A stretch of DNA of 64,000 nucleotides from VRUE01 sp963807425 (GTDB lineage: Bacteria; Actinomycetota; Thermoleophilia; Solirubrobacterales; 70-9). Below, in pieces: positions 47,501-56,122 of the stretch (position 1 is the first letter of the stretch; the number at the start of each line of letters is the position of its first letter). Location of the stretch: positions 78,621 to 142,620 of the forward strand of contig CAWEBZ010000011.1 of the NCBI GenBank assembly GCA_963807425.1, in the 5' to 3' direction. The translations under genes and the position numbers were made by a program. The notes under the pieces were generated by a model. That model was not told the DNA's origin, searched no databases, and saw nothing but the letters and a program-made list of their open reading frames with translations.

Positions 47501-49772
47501 GGATAGGAGCGCTCCGGAAGTCAGTGCCACTGGTCCGTTGATTTCATCCGAAGCCGGGACACTTAGCGGACTTGTAAGCGAGATACAGCTAACCGTAAAA
47601 GACAAAGGTAGTGGCGTCGATGTGATCGACGTGATGATGGACGGCCAGCTAAAGCAAACCGTAGCGCTGAGCGAAATCGAAGCAGACGGTGGCTCTCAAA
47701 GCTGCAAAGCGGCGGTATGTGAACTCAAATATAATTTTTATCCCGAGCTAGGCGACTACTACGAACCGGGAAGCCATCAGTTTTCGCTCGTTGCGCGTGA
47801 CAAGGCGGCTCGCAGTGGAAGTCTGGTTAAAAGCATCCAGCTCGATAGTCAGGTGCCAGAGGTGCAGCTGTCCGGCGCATTGGCCGAAGCCGTCGGGCAG
47901 GAGGTTCCATCTGGAAGCACAACGCTGAACATTGAGGCAGCGGATGGAGTGGGATCCTACGATTCCGGCATAGGCACGATTGCAGTCAAGGTTGATGGTC
48001 AACCTAGTGCCACGCTTTTTAGCTGTAAAACTAAACCTTGTCCAGGGACGACTAAAGCGAGCTATCCCTATGTTCGGGAGGCATGGCCGGAGGGTATGCA
48101 TTCAGTGGATGTCGTCGTCACTGATGTTGCAGGTAACCCTGCATCGAGTCGTATCGTGGTAAACGAACCCTTGAGTGCAGTGGCACCAGATTGCCCTTCG
48201 AGCAACCCCGATCAGGAAGCGGGAGGGAAAGCGCTTTCCACGGTCGAAGCGGTGGGGCTGGCGAAAGCAGAGATTCCGGGTGCTGTTGCACCAAGTGACC
48301 CTGCCGCAGGGGGAGGCTCTTCGCTTAACCCATCGATGGCGACGGATTCTCCGGGGATCTCGCTGAACGAGCAGGGGCTCGACGTGGTCGGGACGATAGC
48401 CGGCGGCGGTGTCGAAGCTGCCGCTGGAGGCGCGTTCACGGTTGGTCAAGCGGTATGTATGGCCCCACTTCAAACCACAAGTAGTGCGCAGGAGCCCGAG
48501 ATCGTCAATGGCGATGTTGTGCTGTTTGCAAACTCTGCGCCCGACACAGACACGATCGTTCGCCCGACTGCTCTCGGTATGGCTATCGTCCAGCACGTGC
48601 GAGGGGCGGCGGCCCCAGAAGAGTTCTCGTGGGAAATAGGACTCGATACAGGTGATGAACTCGTGACCCTAGAAGACGGTAGCGTGGCCGTCGTGAATGA
48701 GGACGGTCTTGAGATCGATATGGAAGGACTTGCGGACGGCCAACCGATTGAGATTGGTCCAGAAGAGCTTGCCGACGTATCGGTTCAAGAAGAACTTGGA
48801 CAATATGAACTTGAATTCGCGGCACGAGAAATTGACGGCGAAGTAAAGACAGTTATATCGGCACCCGAAGCGATACTAGAAAACGGCAAAATGGTACGCG
48901 GGAAACTCGTGATTACTGGCGCCAGAGTTATAAAGACGGTGCTTCCGCCGGGGACATTTGAGGCAATGACCGAGCTAGTCATCAGAGCAAACCCACCTTC
49001 ACCTCCAGAAGACATGTGTGCGGCCGCATTTGCTTCTGCGCCCAATTTGTATCCGGTTGGATGCCACCCGGGTCCATCTGATCCCACGATGGATGAAGGC
49101 GGGACAGGCACGTTGGCCGATGCCGTGATGGGAGCCTCAATTTCTTTGCGAAATACAGTCAACACTGTTGACTCAATGTATCTCTTGGACTATCCAGGAA
49201 TTACAGACGTAATCAACGGTTTTGTTGAAACGTTTGGAAATATGACTAGAAACGAGGTCGCGTTCTGCTACCGAAATGGCTGGCCTCTCTGCCGGAGTTT
49301 TTACGACGATGCCCGTCTAGCGGCTGAGCTGGAGGAAGGTCTGTTTAATGTTCCTGCGGGTTCGATCGATACGAAAGGAAATGCGTTCAGACACTCATAC
49401 TGGACCGCGCTTATGACCCGGACTGCTGGAAGCTCTCTCGGGTATATCTTTGCCAAAGCGCACGAGGGTGGAGCCTGGCAGAGCGCGAATCGGCGAGTCG
49501 TCGACCGAAAGTCATCCCGTATGGACATTCTCAATGACTTGGTTGGCTACCTTCCTGGTCAGTATACGTCGGACCTTGCGGCATGTCAGCAAATGATCGA
49601 TAAGATCCCCAACAGCAACTACGTTCACCCTGACACCGACCCCTACAAATGGTCCGAGACAAGCGGTTATGAATTCTTTCGCCAAGTGTTCCGCAAGAAA
49701 AAAGATCTAGGGAAAGATCGAACCGGGCTGGTAGTTCTTCGAAATGGGCAAAGTTGCTCGGAGGCGTGGTGA
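44598..49772 (+). CDS. Giant secreted protein with Ig-like repeats and toxin-like C-terminus
   Basis: The protein has 1,724 residues. The signal peptide is WLALFLVLLLAVSAVPVLA (cleavage near residue 33). About residues 33-335 are acidic and end in DVAYPLLVDPAI, a stretch like those before YD/Rhs-type shells. Residues 530-1,200 hold about six Ig-like repeats with xVDG, paired Cys and H-x-V-x-x-x-D-x-AGN patterns. A variable stretch follows. The C-terminal 200 residues contain GNAFRHSYWTALMTRTAG and AKAHE, which I recall from DUF6973 and similar domains at the ends of polymorphic toxins. Codons are much richer in A/T than in the chromosome, which points to transfer. Toxin activity is inference. 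Confidence 0.7.
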   Translation: MRVKSSTVANGTRWLALFLVLLLAVSAVPVLADSPPAEGIYQPSESELAKLPGPSDVASGISEFEKQEAAEQSKRETANAVEEREESLEAFVDISSSEARTLLLAEFAGQLAQIDQDPARMLSDASIDEILTPTTARITADGNTMLLDGTTPVRAPTEEGDLSKVSLDLVPNDDGFTPANPLAEVSLPDSASEGVEVGDDGLAVEPILTEPASAATLVGDKDVFYPETQTDTDMLAMPISSGVELFSQLRSLESPEELRFALTLPSGAELRSDGQGGAEVLREGEILARVPAPIAVDAQGADVPVSMHVEESDLVLEVAHRSMDVAYPLLVDPAILEDWATYGTTSWYSGWNFSSLTDGTWAYTSSDWGRFVPSTTPIYTNFGGSGRGLFVSAGSIGETQWAYRNGQWNYTVPGGTTYIADAGVNPLWRDNHGCAPSKYPQPHDYVGLWSPAWSSQYGWMSFQADASQSHGYAYAKPPTDWRKYTAQIFIIGLGTGAYNTAPIPCWRDLYAGGASVWMSDPENPALNGFPTASDTWIDNTAIPISVSANDPGLGVKSFRLFTTDASGAAASQIGTSISNCTGLRASPCSSSWNSSIANYNPAALPSGINTLVGFAEDALGTEHRSQGLPVYLKVDHSNPTITTSGELFTEKPKKYTLLIKANDGDAAKLMTAQSGMKSVEVFLDGSLEAREPDTASPPACSNVYNGVNVGSCNFEVDIELERALSGKHTIKIVAKDSLNHPETKTIEVNLPKDTIAPSTTLSGPLYTNAGGWLASGQASSVTVKASDTESGVTEATLYVDGVKVGKPAVQECYSGSCSLTTTLPITLTGYVEGSHAVKLITKDGAGNTTTNTWSIGVDSKSPAVASLTTTPSLPNSWNPQLKELTLNYQASDSGGGVKKVEVLLPGGVIKNVFTSACTGKAGALCPSTVKGSTTIQTSELPEGSGSLIVKAYDVFESVASGQTGAVFVDRSAPEVSATGPLISSEAGTLSGLVSEIQLTVKDKGSGVDVIDVMMDGQLKQTVALSEIEADGGSQSCKAAVCELKYNFYPELGDYYEPGSHQFSLVARDKAARSGSLVKSIQLDSQVPEVQLSGALAEAVGQEVPSGSTTLNIEAADGVGSYDSGIGTIAVKVDGQPSATLFSCKTKPCPGTTKASYPYVREAWPEGMHSVDVVVTDVAGNPASSRIVVNEPLSAVAPDCPSSNPDQEAGGKALSTVEAVGLAKAEIPGAVAPSDPAAGGGSSLNPSMATDSPGISLNEQGLDVVGTIAGGGVEAAAGGAFTVGQAVCMAPLQTTSSAQEPEIVNGDVVLFANSAPDTDTIVRPTALGMAIVQHVRGAAAPEEFSWEIGLDTGDELVTLEDGSVAVVNEDGLEIDMEGLADGQPIEIGPEELADVSVQEELGQYELEFAAREIDGEVKTVISAPEAILENGKMVRGKLVITGARVIKTVLPPGTFEAMTELVIRANPPSPPEDMCAAAFASAPNLYPVGCHPGPSDPTMDEGGTGTLADAVMGASISLRNTVNTVDSMYLLDYPGITDVINGFVETFGNMTRNEVAFCYRNGWPLCRSFYDDARLAAELEEGLFNVPAGSIDTKGNAFRHSYWTALMTRTAGSSLGYIFAKAHEGGAWQSANRRVVDRKSSRMDILNDLVGYLPGQYTSDLAACQQMIDKIPNSNYVHPDTDPYKWSETSGYEFFRQVFRKKKDLGKDRTGLVVLRNGQSCSEAW

Positions 49773-49788
49773 GTTGCGGGGCATCTTG

Positions 49789-50127
49789 ATGGAAAAGGGA
49801 CTGCCACCCAAGTCTAGGATTGCAATAGGCACCCTTAGTGCCCTTTGCGCATCGTTTACATTCGGGTGTGGGAGCAGTGACAGCGCGAGTCACGAAAAGC
49901 AGGCTGAGCATCCTAAGGACACTTCAGCCAGCGTTTCGGGTCGCGAGACCGCGAGTGCTGACGCAGGCGACGGGGAGCGACATGCAAAGGAAAGCGGATC
50001 TAAGAAAGTGCGAGTACCAGTCGATCCATCGAAGAAAATCAGGATCGTTGGGACGCGACGCGAGCAGGCGACAGTAAAGCCCTCATTCTCGAAAGCGAGT
50101 GAGCAGGTTCGTGCCCAGAATCGGTAG
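49789..50127 (+). CDS. Small lipoprotein (possible immunity or accessory protein)
   Basis: The protein has about 112 residues. RIAIGTLSALCASFTFGCGSS carries a lipobox-like end (TFGC, Cys near 27). The mature part is short, charged and Ser/Lys-rich (EHPKDTSASVSGRETAS, KKVRVPVDPSKKIRIVGT), with no fold recognised. The start is uncertain (ATG 49789, or ATG 49744 overlapping the giant gene). It follows the giant secreted protein directly. Confidence 0.5.
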   Translation: MEKGLPPKSRIAIGTLSALCASFTFGCGSSDSASHEKQAEHPKDTSASVSGRETASADAGDGERHAKESGSKKVRVPVDPSKKIRIVGTRREQATVKPSFSKASEQVRAQNR

Positions 50128-50157
50128 CAGAGGCATGTGAAAGTCGTTGCTTGCGAC

Positions 50158-50688
50158 ATGAGAAAGATTCGCGCGGTAGTTGTCTTGCTGGGGCTCGCGC
50201 TTTTGCTGCCTGCTTTGGGCTGCGGATTCAGTGAAGGACCCCCTTCACGAGAAGAGGAGTTCCGTCAGCTCGTCGGACAAGCAAAAGAGAATGCCGCCAT
50301 GCGACGCCATGCTAGGCAAAAGGTTAAAAAGACAGAGGACGCGCTACTTCCGAAACTGAGATCGATCGAGGCTCCTGGAACCGACTGCGATGTCGCTTTC
50401 GGGCGAAGCGTAATGCCAATTGACGGCATAGTGCCAATCGCGTGCGGGGACTTTAGGCGGTCTTGGCCATTCCTCGTAAGCTTCGGCTTTCTTCGCTGCG
50501 AAACGGAACACGGTGGACTTTCATTGCGAAAGGTTATTTTCACAACGCCTCGCCACGTTGAGTATGCAGTTAACGGAGACGCACATAGCGTCGGCTATCA
50601 AGAGATCACACCCATTTTGCGACGCGAAGCATCGGGCCGGACCGTTGGCATTGAAAGCTGGATCAAACGGGGCCTTAAGCTCTGCTGA
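50158..50688 (+). CDS. Putative lipoprotein of the secreted-protein operon
   Basis: The protein has 176 residues. RAVVVLLGLALLLPALGCGFS ends in a lipobox (ALGC, Cys near 22). An N-terminal helix (REEEFRQLVGQAKENAAMRRHARQKV) is followed by a strand-rich part with four cysteines (DCDVAF, IACGDF, LRCET and the C-terminal LKLC). No family is recognised. Its stop overlaps the next ATG by one base. Confidence 0.55.
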   Translation: MRKIRAVVVLLGLALLLPALGCGFSEGPPSREEEFRQLVGQAKENAAMRRHARQKVKKTEDALLPKLRSIEAPGTDCDVAFGRSVMPIDGIVPIACGDFRRSWPFLVSFGFLRCETEHGGLSLRKVIFTTPRHVEYAVNGDAHSVGYQEITPILRREASGRTVGIESWIKRGLKLC

Positions 50689-51758
50689 TGGGCGTGGCTC
50701 CAGCGGAAAGGCAAGCCGACAGCGCACGGTTTAGGTTCAATGGTGGGTGGCTGCGCAGCCAGGCTATGCTTCTCATGCTGCTGCTCTGCTATTTCATGAT
50801 TGGGAGCAGCCCAAAGGTTGCAGAGGCATTGTCGATGGGGCCGAAGGATTCTTCTCGCGCTCGGCAAGCGGCCAATTTGGGCTTTGGGGAATTGCGAGAT
50901 CGAGAGGCGCAGTCCAGGCCCGGCAGATCCGTGGTCGAAATTGGATTTACTACTCGAACTGGGTATCGAATTGAGGTTCTAGGAGTGGATGGTCTCGTAG
51001 AGCTAACTGTCACGCGGGGAAGCGGGACGACGAACTATGCGACACGTGGCGTCGTAGGTCCAAATGGCAGAATCAGCGCTAACTTCGGTCAGCTAGGGCG
51101 ACTGTCGCTGCGTTTCCGTCCAGCTCGGCATAACGCCGGACCCTGTTCTCCTGACTTCAGCTACCAACGCGGTCTTTTCAGAGGGACGTTGAACTTTGCA
51201 GGGGAGGGGAATTATCTGGGGCTTGCTGTCGAGCGCGTCAAGGGCACATTCGCCACAGCTAGTGGTCTGGGCTGCCGTCGATCTTCAAGTCAGAAGACAC
51301 TCGAACGGCCGGGGGAATCGAGTACCGCCCAGGCTTCCGTTGTCCTGATTGCCGCCAGCCCACAAGAGGAAAACCCGGCAAGGGTCTTTCTCGTCCGCAC
51401 TCTCCCCAGTAGGCCCTCGTCTGTCTTGTTTGGGGCGTTCATCAAAGAAGAGAGGGGTAAGACGAGCATCACTCGCGCTGCCACCCGATTGGCAAAAGTT
51501 GATCGCTTTGTCTTCGACTCCAGCCTAAGTACGGCTTCTGTTTCTCCGCCGTCTCCATTCAGTGGGTATGCCGACTATCGTCGGGATGACGATGGATCAG
51601 TCAGTTGGAGTGGTTCGCTCGACGCTTCGTTTCCGGGAGCGGAGAACGTCTCCTTTGCGGAATCAGGATTCGCAGCGGAATTGATGAGGAAAGAAGCGAC
51701 ACCGGATCGTCTTGGTTTGCAATTGAGAACTGAGCGAGTATCGACGGGTGGGAGCTAG
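50688..51758 (+). CDS. Secreted protein of unknown function
   Basis: The protein has 356 residues. AMLLMLLLCYFMIGSSPKVAEA is a likely signal segment at about 26-48. The mature part is strand-rich (GYRIEVLGVDGLVELTVTRG, ISANFGQLGRLSLRFRPA, FRGTLNFAGEGNYLGLAVERVKGTF). A later segment, GSLDASFPGAENVSFAESGFAAEL, resembles the ends of secreted hypothetical proteins in related genomes. It is coupled to the preceding gene (TGATG) and is the last of the four-gene secreted set. Confidence 0.6.
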   Translation: MGVAPAERQADSARFRFNGGWLRSQAMLLMLLLCYFMIGSSPKVAEALSMGPKDSSRARQAANLGFGELRDREAQSRPGRSVVEIGFTTRTGYRIEVLGVDGLVELTVTRGSGTTNYATRGVVGPNGRISANFGQLGRLSLRFRPARHNAGPCSPDFSYQRGLFRGTLNFAGEGNYLGLAVERVKGTFATASGLGCRRSSSQKTLERPGESSTAQASVVLIAASPQEENPARVFLVRTLPSRPSSVLFGAFIKEERGKTSITRAATRLAKVDRFVFDSSLSTASVSPPSPFSGYADYRRDDDGSVSWSGSLDASFPGAENVSFAESGFAAELMRKEATPDRLGLQLRTERVSTGGS

Positions 51759-51945
51759 CGACAGAGAATGCTTGGTGTGTCTGACGCTCGGGCCATCGAG
51801 GTTCCGTCTTCGTAGGGTTGGGGTTGCGAGGGTCTACGCGCCGCTCTCCACCTGAATTGGCCCGAACAATTTGATGCAAGGGCAAGCCTTGCCACTTCCC
51901 TTGCCCCGGCGTTTCGAGACGAATCGCCGGAGGCCGGCGGCCGAC

Positions 51946-53874
51946 CTAGAACCGGACCTGACCGCCAAGGCCAACGACGAGCTCGGCCGGGAGGTTGAAG
52001 TAGCCGACGGGGCTAGCGGCGTTGCGGTTCATTGCAACGAAGAGATCCTTGCGTCGGCGCGACATGCCCTCGTCACCGAAGGGAACCGGGGCGATCTGCG
52101 AGAGGTAGTAGGTCACGTGGTAGGGGTTGAGGCTCACGAGGCCTTGGTCCCGGGCCACGTTGATTCCCCTCGGCACATCCGGGTTGTCCAGATAGCCGTA
52201 GCGCAGGGTCAGGTGCGAGAACCCGTCTCCGGGGTCGCCAAGGTGGTCCAGTTCCGCGCGTTCCTCGTCAGGGACGCTCGGCAGGTTCCCGATGTCCACC
52301 GTCAAGATCACGACCTCCTCGGGGATAGCGCGGAGCCGTGTCTGGGCGACACGAAGCGCCAATGGCGTCGTCTCCTTCGAGGGATTGAGGAAGACGGCTG
52401 TCCCCTTGATCCGCGTCGGCAGCCCTTTCCGATGCATCTCATCGATGAAGTCGGGCAGCGTGCCCTCGACCTTGCCCCGCTCTGCGGCGAGCAGCTCCCG
52501 TCCTCGATGCCAGGTCGTGAAGAGAAGCAGTATCGACATGCCGACCAACAGCGGGAACCAGCCGCCCTCGGCGATCTTCGGCAGGTTCGCGCCTAGGAAC
52601 AGCAGGTCGACCAGGACGAAACCGATCACTCCGAGAGCGATCAAGGAGCGCGGCTTGCGCCAGAGAGTTCGCGCCACGACCAAGAAGAGGATCGAGTCGA
52701 TCAGCAGGGTGCCCATGACCGAGATCCCGTAGGCCGTCGCCAGCTTCTCAGAGGAACCGAATCCGAGGCAGAGACCGACCACCAGGACGAACAGAGTCCA
52801 GTTCACCGCCGGCAGATAGACCTGGCCGATCGTCTCCGCCGAGGTGTGCTTGATCGTCATGCGTGGGAGGAAGCCGAGCTGGACGACCTGTCGCGTCACC
52901 GAGAACGCACCAGAGATGACGGCCTGCGAGGCGATCAGTGTCGCGCAAGTTGCCAGCACAATCATTGGCACGCGCGACCACTCAGGCAAGAGGAGATAGA
53001 ACGGGCTCGAGACCGCGCTTGGCGTCTCGAGGATCAGCGAGGCCTGGCCGATGTAGTTGAGCAGCAGGGCAGGGAAGGCGACGAAGAACCAGGCCCGGCT
53101 GATCGCGGGTCTGCCGAAGTGGCCCATGTCGGCGTAGAGGGCCTCCGCGCCGGTAAACACAAGAACGACGGCGCCGAGCGACAGGAACGCCGTCAGCGGA
53201 TGATTGGCAAAGAACTCGAAGGCGTATGAAGGCGCGAGGCCCTTCAGGGCCTCCGGATTGCGAAGGATCTCCGCGACACCGGCGGCGGCGATCGCGGCAA
53301 ACCAGAGCAGGATGATCGGCCCGAAGAGCCGGCCGATCGCAGCCGTTCCATGACGCTGAATCGCAAACAGGAGCGCCAGGACCCCGATCGTCACGGGCAG
53401 GATGATCGAGGAGAGGCTTGGCGCCGCGACTTCAACGCCTTCAACAGCCGAGAGCACTGAAATCGCCGGCGTGATCATCGCATCGGCGAAGAAGAGCGCG
53501 ACGCCGACGACCCCCGCGACAAGCAGGGCACCCTTGACCGCCGGCCGCTCGATCGCGGTCCGCCGCACGAGCGCATACAGGGCCATCACCCCGCCCTCAC
53601 CCTCATTGTCGGCCCGCATCACGAAGAGGACGAACTTGATCGACACCATCAGCGTCAGCGACCAAGCCACCAGAGAGATGACCCCATAGACATCAGCCGG
53701 GGTCGCCCGCACTGGATGATCCCCGGTGAAGATCGCCTGCATCGCGTAAAGCGGGCTCGTACCGATGTCGCCGAAGACAACGCCGAGGGCGGCGAGCGCG
53801 AGGACGTTTCGGGAGCGTGGCCGGTGGTTGGGACCGTGACTGACGCTATTCGTGGCGGCTCTGGCCTGGCTCAT
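51946..53874 (-). CDS. kup: Kup-family potassium uptake permease
   Basis: The protein has 642 residues. Twelve membrane helices are expected. LALAALGVVFGDIGTSPLYAMQAIF, EGEGGVMALYALVRR, FFADAMITPAISVLSAVEG, GAEALYADMGHFGRPAI and NYIGQASLIL are Kup hallmarks. The C-terminal soluble part (TRIKGTAVFLNPS, EEVVILTVDI, GFSHLTLRYGYLDNPDVP) is complete. It is a proton-potassium symporter. GC and codon use match the chromosome, unlike its neighbours, so it may have joined the element from a related chromosome. A leader with a hairpin lies upstream. Confidence 0.93.
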   Translation of the reverse strand: MSQARAATNSVSHGPNHRPRSRNVLALAALGVVFGDIGTSPLYAMQAIFTGDHPVRATPADVYGVISLVAWSLTLMVSIKFVLFVMRADNEGEGGVMALYALVRRTAIERPAVKGALLVAGVVGVALFFADAMITPAISVLSAVEGVEVAAPSLSSIILPVTIGVLALLFAIQRHGTAAIGRLFGPIILLWFAAIAAAGVAEILRNPEALKGLAPSYAFEFFANHPLTAFLSLGAVVLVFTGAEALYADMGHFGRPAISRAWFFVAFPALLLNYIGQASLILETPSAVSSPFYLLLPEWSRVPMIVLATCATLIASQAVISGAFSVTRQVVQLGFLPRMTIKHTSAETIGQVYLPAVNWTLFVLVVGLCLGFGSSEKLATAYGISVMGTLLIDSILFLVVARTLWRKPRSLIALGVIGFVLVDLLFLGANLPKIAEGGWFPLLVGMSILLLFTTWHRGRELLAAERGKVEGTLPDFIDEMHRKGLPTRIKGTAVFLNPSKETTPLALRVAQTRLRAIPEEVVILTVDIGNLPSVPDEERAELDHLGDPGDGFSHLTLRYGYLDNPDVPRGINVARDQGLVSLNPYHVTYYLSQIAPVPFGDEGMSRRRKDLFVAMNRNAASPVGYFNLPAELVVGLGGQVRF

Positions 53875-53887
53875 GGGCGATCTCTTG

Positions 53888-53914
53888 CCGCCGGTCTTCC
53901 CGGCTCACCGGCGG
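53888..53914 (-). promoter_or_regulatory. Hairpin just upstream of the kup start
   Basis: CCGCCGGT and ACCGGCGG pair around an 11-nt loop, 13 bp before the ATG of kup, where the ribosome would bind. With the small ORF at 54,035-54,109 it makes a leader that could regulate translation. I could not match it to a known riboswitch class. Confidence 0.35.
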
Positions 53915-54034
53915 AGAGCGTACTCCAGCTGCATCGTCGCAGGCAGGGACGGCTCCGGTGAAACCGTGTCTATCGTCGTTTTTGCTGGGGCTTCTTGTGA
54001 GGCGGACGGCTGACGCTGACGATGAGCGTGCGTG

Positions 54035-54109
54035 TCAGGCGGCGGCCGTTCGGCTTCTTCGACGTGTGCCCGGAGGCGCGGACCCGCCTAGGAGCTTGAT
54101 GGTCGGCAT
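54035..54109 (-). CDS. 24-residue leader ORF upstream of kup
   Basis: ATG 54109 follows GGAGGGAATCGAC, a strong Shine-Dalgarno. The product starts PTIKLLGGSAPPGTRRRSR after Met1. It ends 160 bp before kup. The strong ribosome site is what makes this frame credible. The remainder of the 490-bp gap shows no further gene. Confidence 0.4.
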   Translation of the reverse strand: MPTIKLLGGSAPPGTRRRSRTAAA

Positions 54110-54367
54110 GTCGATTCCCTCCGTAGTCACTGGCGAGATCCAGGATAGGGCGGCCACTTGCCCTCCTACGCAAGCAGAATCGGCCCAAACAATTGCTGCA
54201 AAGGCAAGCTCTTGCATTAGTAGTCCGCGTACCCAGGCGCCTAGTTGTCGTGAGGCTGCGCGCTGATAGTGCAGCCGATCGTTGATGAGCCTGGACAGTC
54301 GCTCTTGCGGGCGTCGGACACGGGATCGGGGGCTTAGCCCATCCGATCCAACTGGCACGGTCACCGC

Positions 54368-55048
54368 ATGGACAACGCGGTCACCTGGACCGAGGTAGCG
54401 CAGGTCGGCCTGATCGGCGCTCAACTCGTCGTACTGATCGTGGCTGCCCTCTTCGCTTGGAGGCAGGTCAAGGAGGCGCGTGAGCTGCGAGAGGAGCAGA
54501 ACCGCCCATTCGTCGTCGTGGACTTCGACTGTGAACAGGGCTACATGATGTACCTCGAGGTCGTAAACATGGGAACGTCGCTGGCCCGCGACGTTCGCAT
54601 TGAGATCAATCCACCATTGGAGAGCGCGATCGACATTGAGGTCGGCAAGCTCAAGATGCTCAACGAGGGCATCGCCACGCTCGCGCCGGGAAAGAAGCTC
54701 CGGACCTTCTTCGACATGAGCTTTCGTCGCAACGAAGATCGGCCTGATCTGCCGATGAACTACGTCGCGCGGGTTCGCTACAGCGACGAAAAGGGGAAGC
54801 GGTTGTTTGACGAGACGCTGAACCTTGACATGGACCAATACATGCACATGCACACCGTCACCCGGCACGGCCTCCATGACATTCACGGGCAGCTTGAGAA
54901 GATCCGAAAAGTTTTCGAGAAATGGGGGTGGTCTGGCGGGCGAGGCTTGGTCGCCATGTCTCCCGAGGAATCGCGGCAGGAGGGTGAGCGCATGATGGCC
55001 CTCATGAAGGAGCGCGAACGTCAGCGTGAGGACAAAGACAGGAGCTAG
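54368..55048 (+). CDS. Membrane-anchored protein of unknown function
   Basis: The 226-residue protein has a single N-terminal helix (VAQVGLIGAQLVVLIVAALFAW), then WRQVKEARELREEQNRPFVVVDFDCEQG, a motif I know from many actinobacterial hypothetical proteins. A strand-rich domain of about 120 residues follows (MYLEVVNMGTSLARDVRIEINPPL) and a C-terminal charged helix (REEQ/RER-rich). No catalytic motif is seen. It is divergent from the kup leader region. Confidence 0.65.
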   Translation: MDNAVTWTEVAQVGLIGAQLVVLIVAALFAWRQVKEARELREEQNRPFVVVDFDCEQGYMMYLEVVNMGTSLARDVRIEINPPLESAIDIEVGKLKMLNEGIATLAPGKKLRTFFDMSFRRNEDRPDLPMNYVARVRYSDEKGKRLFDETLNLDMDQYMHMHTVTRHGLHDIHGQLEKIRKVFEKWGWSGGRGLVAMSPEESRQEGERMMALMKERERQREDKDRS

Positions 55049-55168
55049 CGCGACCCATTGCAATAGCCAGTTCCAAAGGCTTGGACCACAACCGATTCCA
55101 AACTGGTTTGTCTGGACTTCTGGGCAGGGCGACGAGCGGGTTCTGGGATCCAGCCCCCGTATGCCCGA

Positions 55169-55753
55169 CTACATCCAGGGAGCGAGCTGAGAGATGCTCT
55201 CGACGCAGTAGGCGACCTGGGCAAGGGACCCAAGGACGACGATGAGTCCACCCATCCGCCACGCCCACTTCGGCGCTGCCCACAACCCCGAGAAATGGAC
55301 GATCATTACGCCGGCCACCAGTCGTGCGAGGCCGAAGCCGAGCAGCAGCGCCCCCAGGATGACCGTGGCGAAGGCGACGGAGTTCGGCGCGCTCCACCCC
55401 GGCTCCGCACCGAGCAGGTAGCCGCCGCCGGCCATTACGCAGCTCAGGCTCGTAGAGAGGACGGCTCCCGTCTGGAAAGGCAATATCAGCTTCTGCCAGG
55501 GTCGTAGCCGTCCACTGAGCCAGGGCCGTTGCTTCACCCCGAGTGCCGCCGCCTGTGCCTGGCTGGCGACTGGGCGCAGCAGGAACCCGATAGGAATCAA
55601 AAGGATCGCGAAGATCCCAACATCCATCTGGCCCCGATCGACCGCCTCGCCGAGCGCGGTGCCGATTGGCCCGGCGAAAACGCACAACGCGGCGAGCGGA
55701 AGCATCAGGCGAAGCACCGAGAACGAACTCCTCGAAACCACCGGCAAAGTCAA
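55169..55753 (-). CDS. Polytopic membrane protein of unknown function
   Basis: The 194-residue protein has about five membrane segments (LMLPLAALCVFAGPIGTAL, GIFAILLIPIGFLL, VAFATVILGALLLGFGLARLVAGVMIV, WAWRMGGLIVVLGSLAQVAY). No motif or family is recognised. It is convergent with the preceding gene and ends near the first internal att-like repeat. Confidence 0.55.
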   Translation of the reverse strand: MTLPVVSRSSFSVLRLMLPLAALCVFAGPIGTALGEAVDRGQMDVGIFAILLIPIGFLLRPVASQAQAAALGVKQRPWLSGRLRPWQKLILPFQTGAVLSTSLSCVMAGGGYLLGAEPGWSAPNSVAFATVILGALLLGFGLARLVAGVMIVHFSGLWAAPKWAWRMGGLIVVLGSLAQVAYCVESISQLAPWM

Positions 55754-55822
55754 GACAAAGACAGAGAAGAAGTCAAGAGCTCAAGGGTGAGACGGGAAGC
55801 AAGTTCTCAGGGCCTTGTGAAC

Positions 55823-55930
55823 TTTGTCCCCAAATTTGTCCCCGACTCCACCGATCTAGATCGAACTCCGCCGAACTCCTTGGACTCAGCAGGCGCGAAT
55901 CGACCGCAAACGGCTTGCTAGAGGCAATTC
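55823..55930 (+). repeat. Att-arm repeat R1 (internal right-end remnant)
   Basis: TTTGTCCC-CAAA-TTTGTCCC (55,823-55,842) is followed by about 85 bp ending in GGCTTGCTAGAGGCAATTC. By eye it is over 90% identical to the true right arm at 61,537-61,643 in the same orientation. The core after ATTC is lost (ATCGTTAGC instead of TCAGTCCGG). The surrounding 369-bp gap holds no gene. It marks the left edge of the protease cassette. Confidence 0.75.
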
Positions 55931-56122
55931 ATCGTTAGCTGTATTGAGGATCCGGAGCCAGCTTTCGGGGAGTCTTTGGCGTTGCGAGGGGTTTTCGTCA
56001 AACAACCCGAGTGCTAAAAATCTTCTTTGTTTACGACACGCTACCCGCTACGCTCGGCAGGTTGAAGCTTGAAATCTAAAGGATACCTACCTTTAGTAAC
56101 GCTCGAGGAGAGGAGTGCAGTA

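Noticed and set aside
53875..54000. Cobalamin or c-di-AMP (ydaO) riboswitch upstream of kup
   Set aside because: Some short similarities (CCGGAGCCGTCCC, GCCGGGAAGACC), but the conserved core words of either class are not present in the right order.
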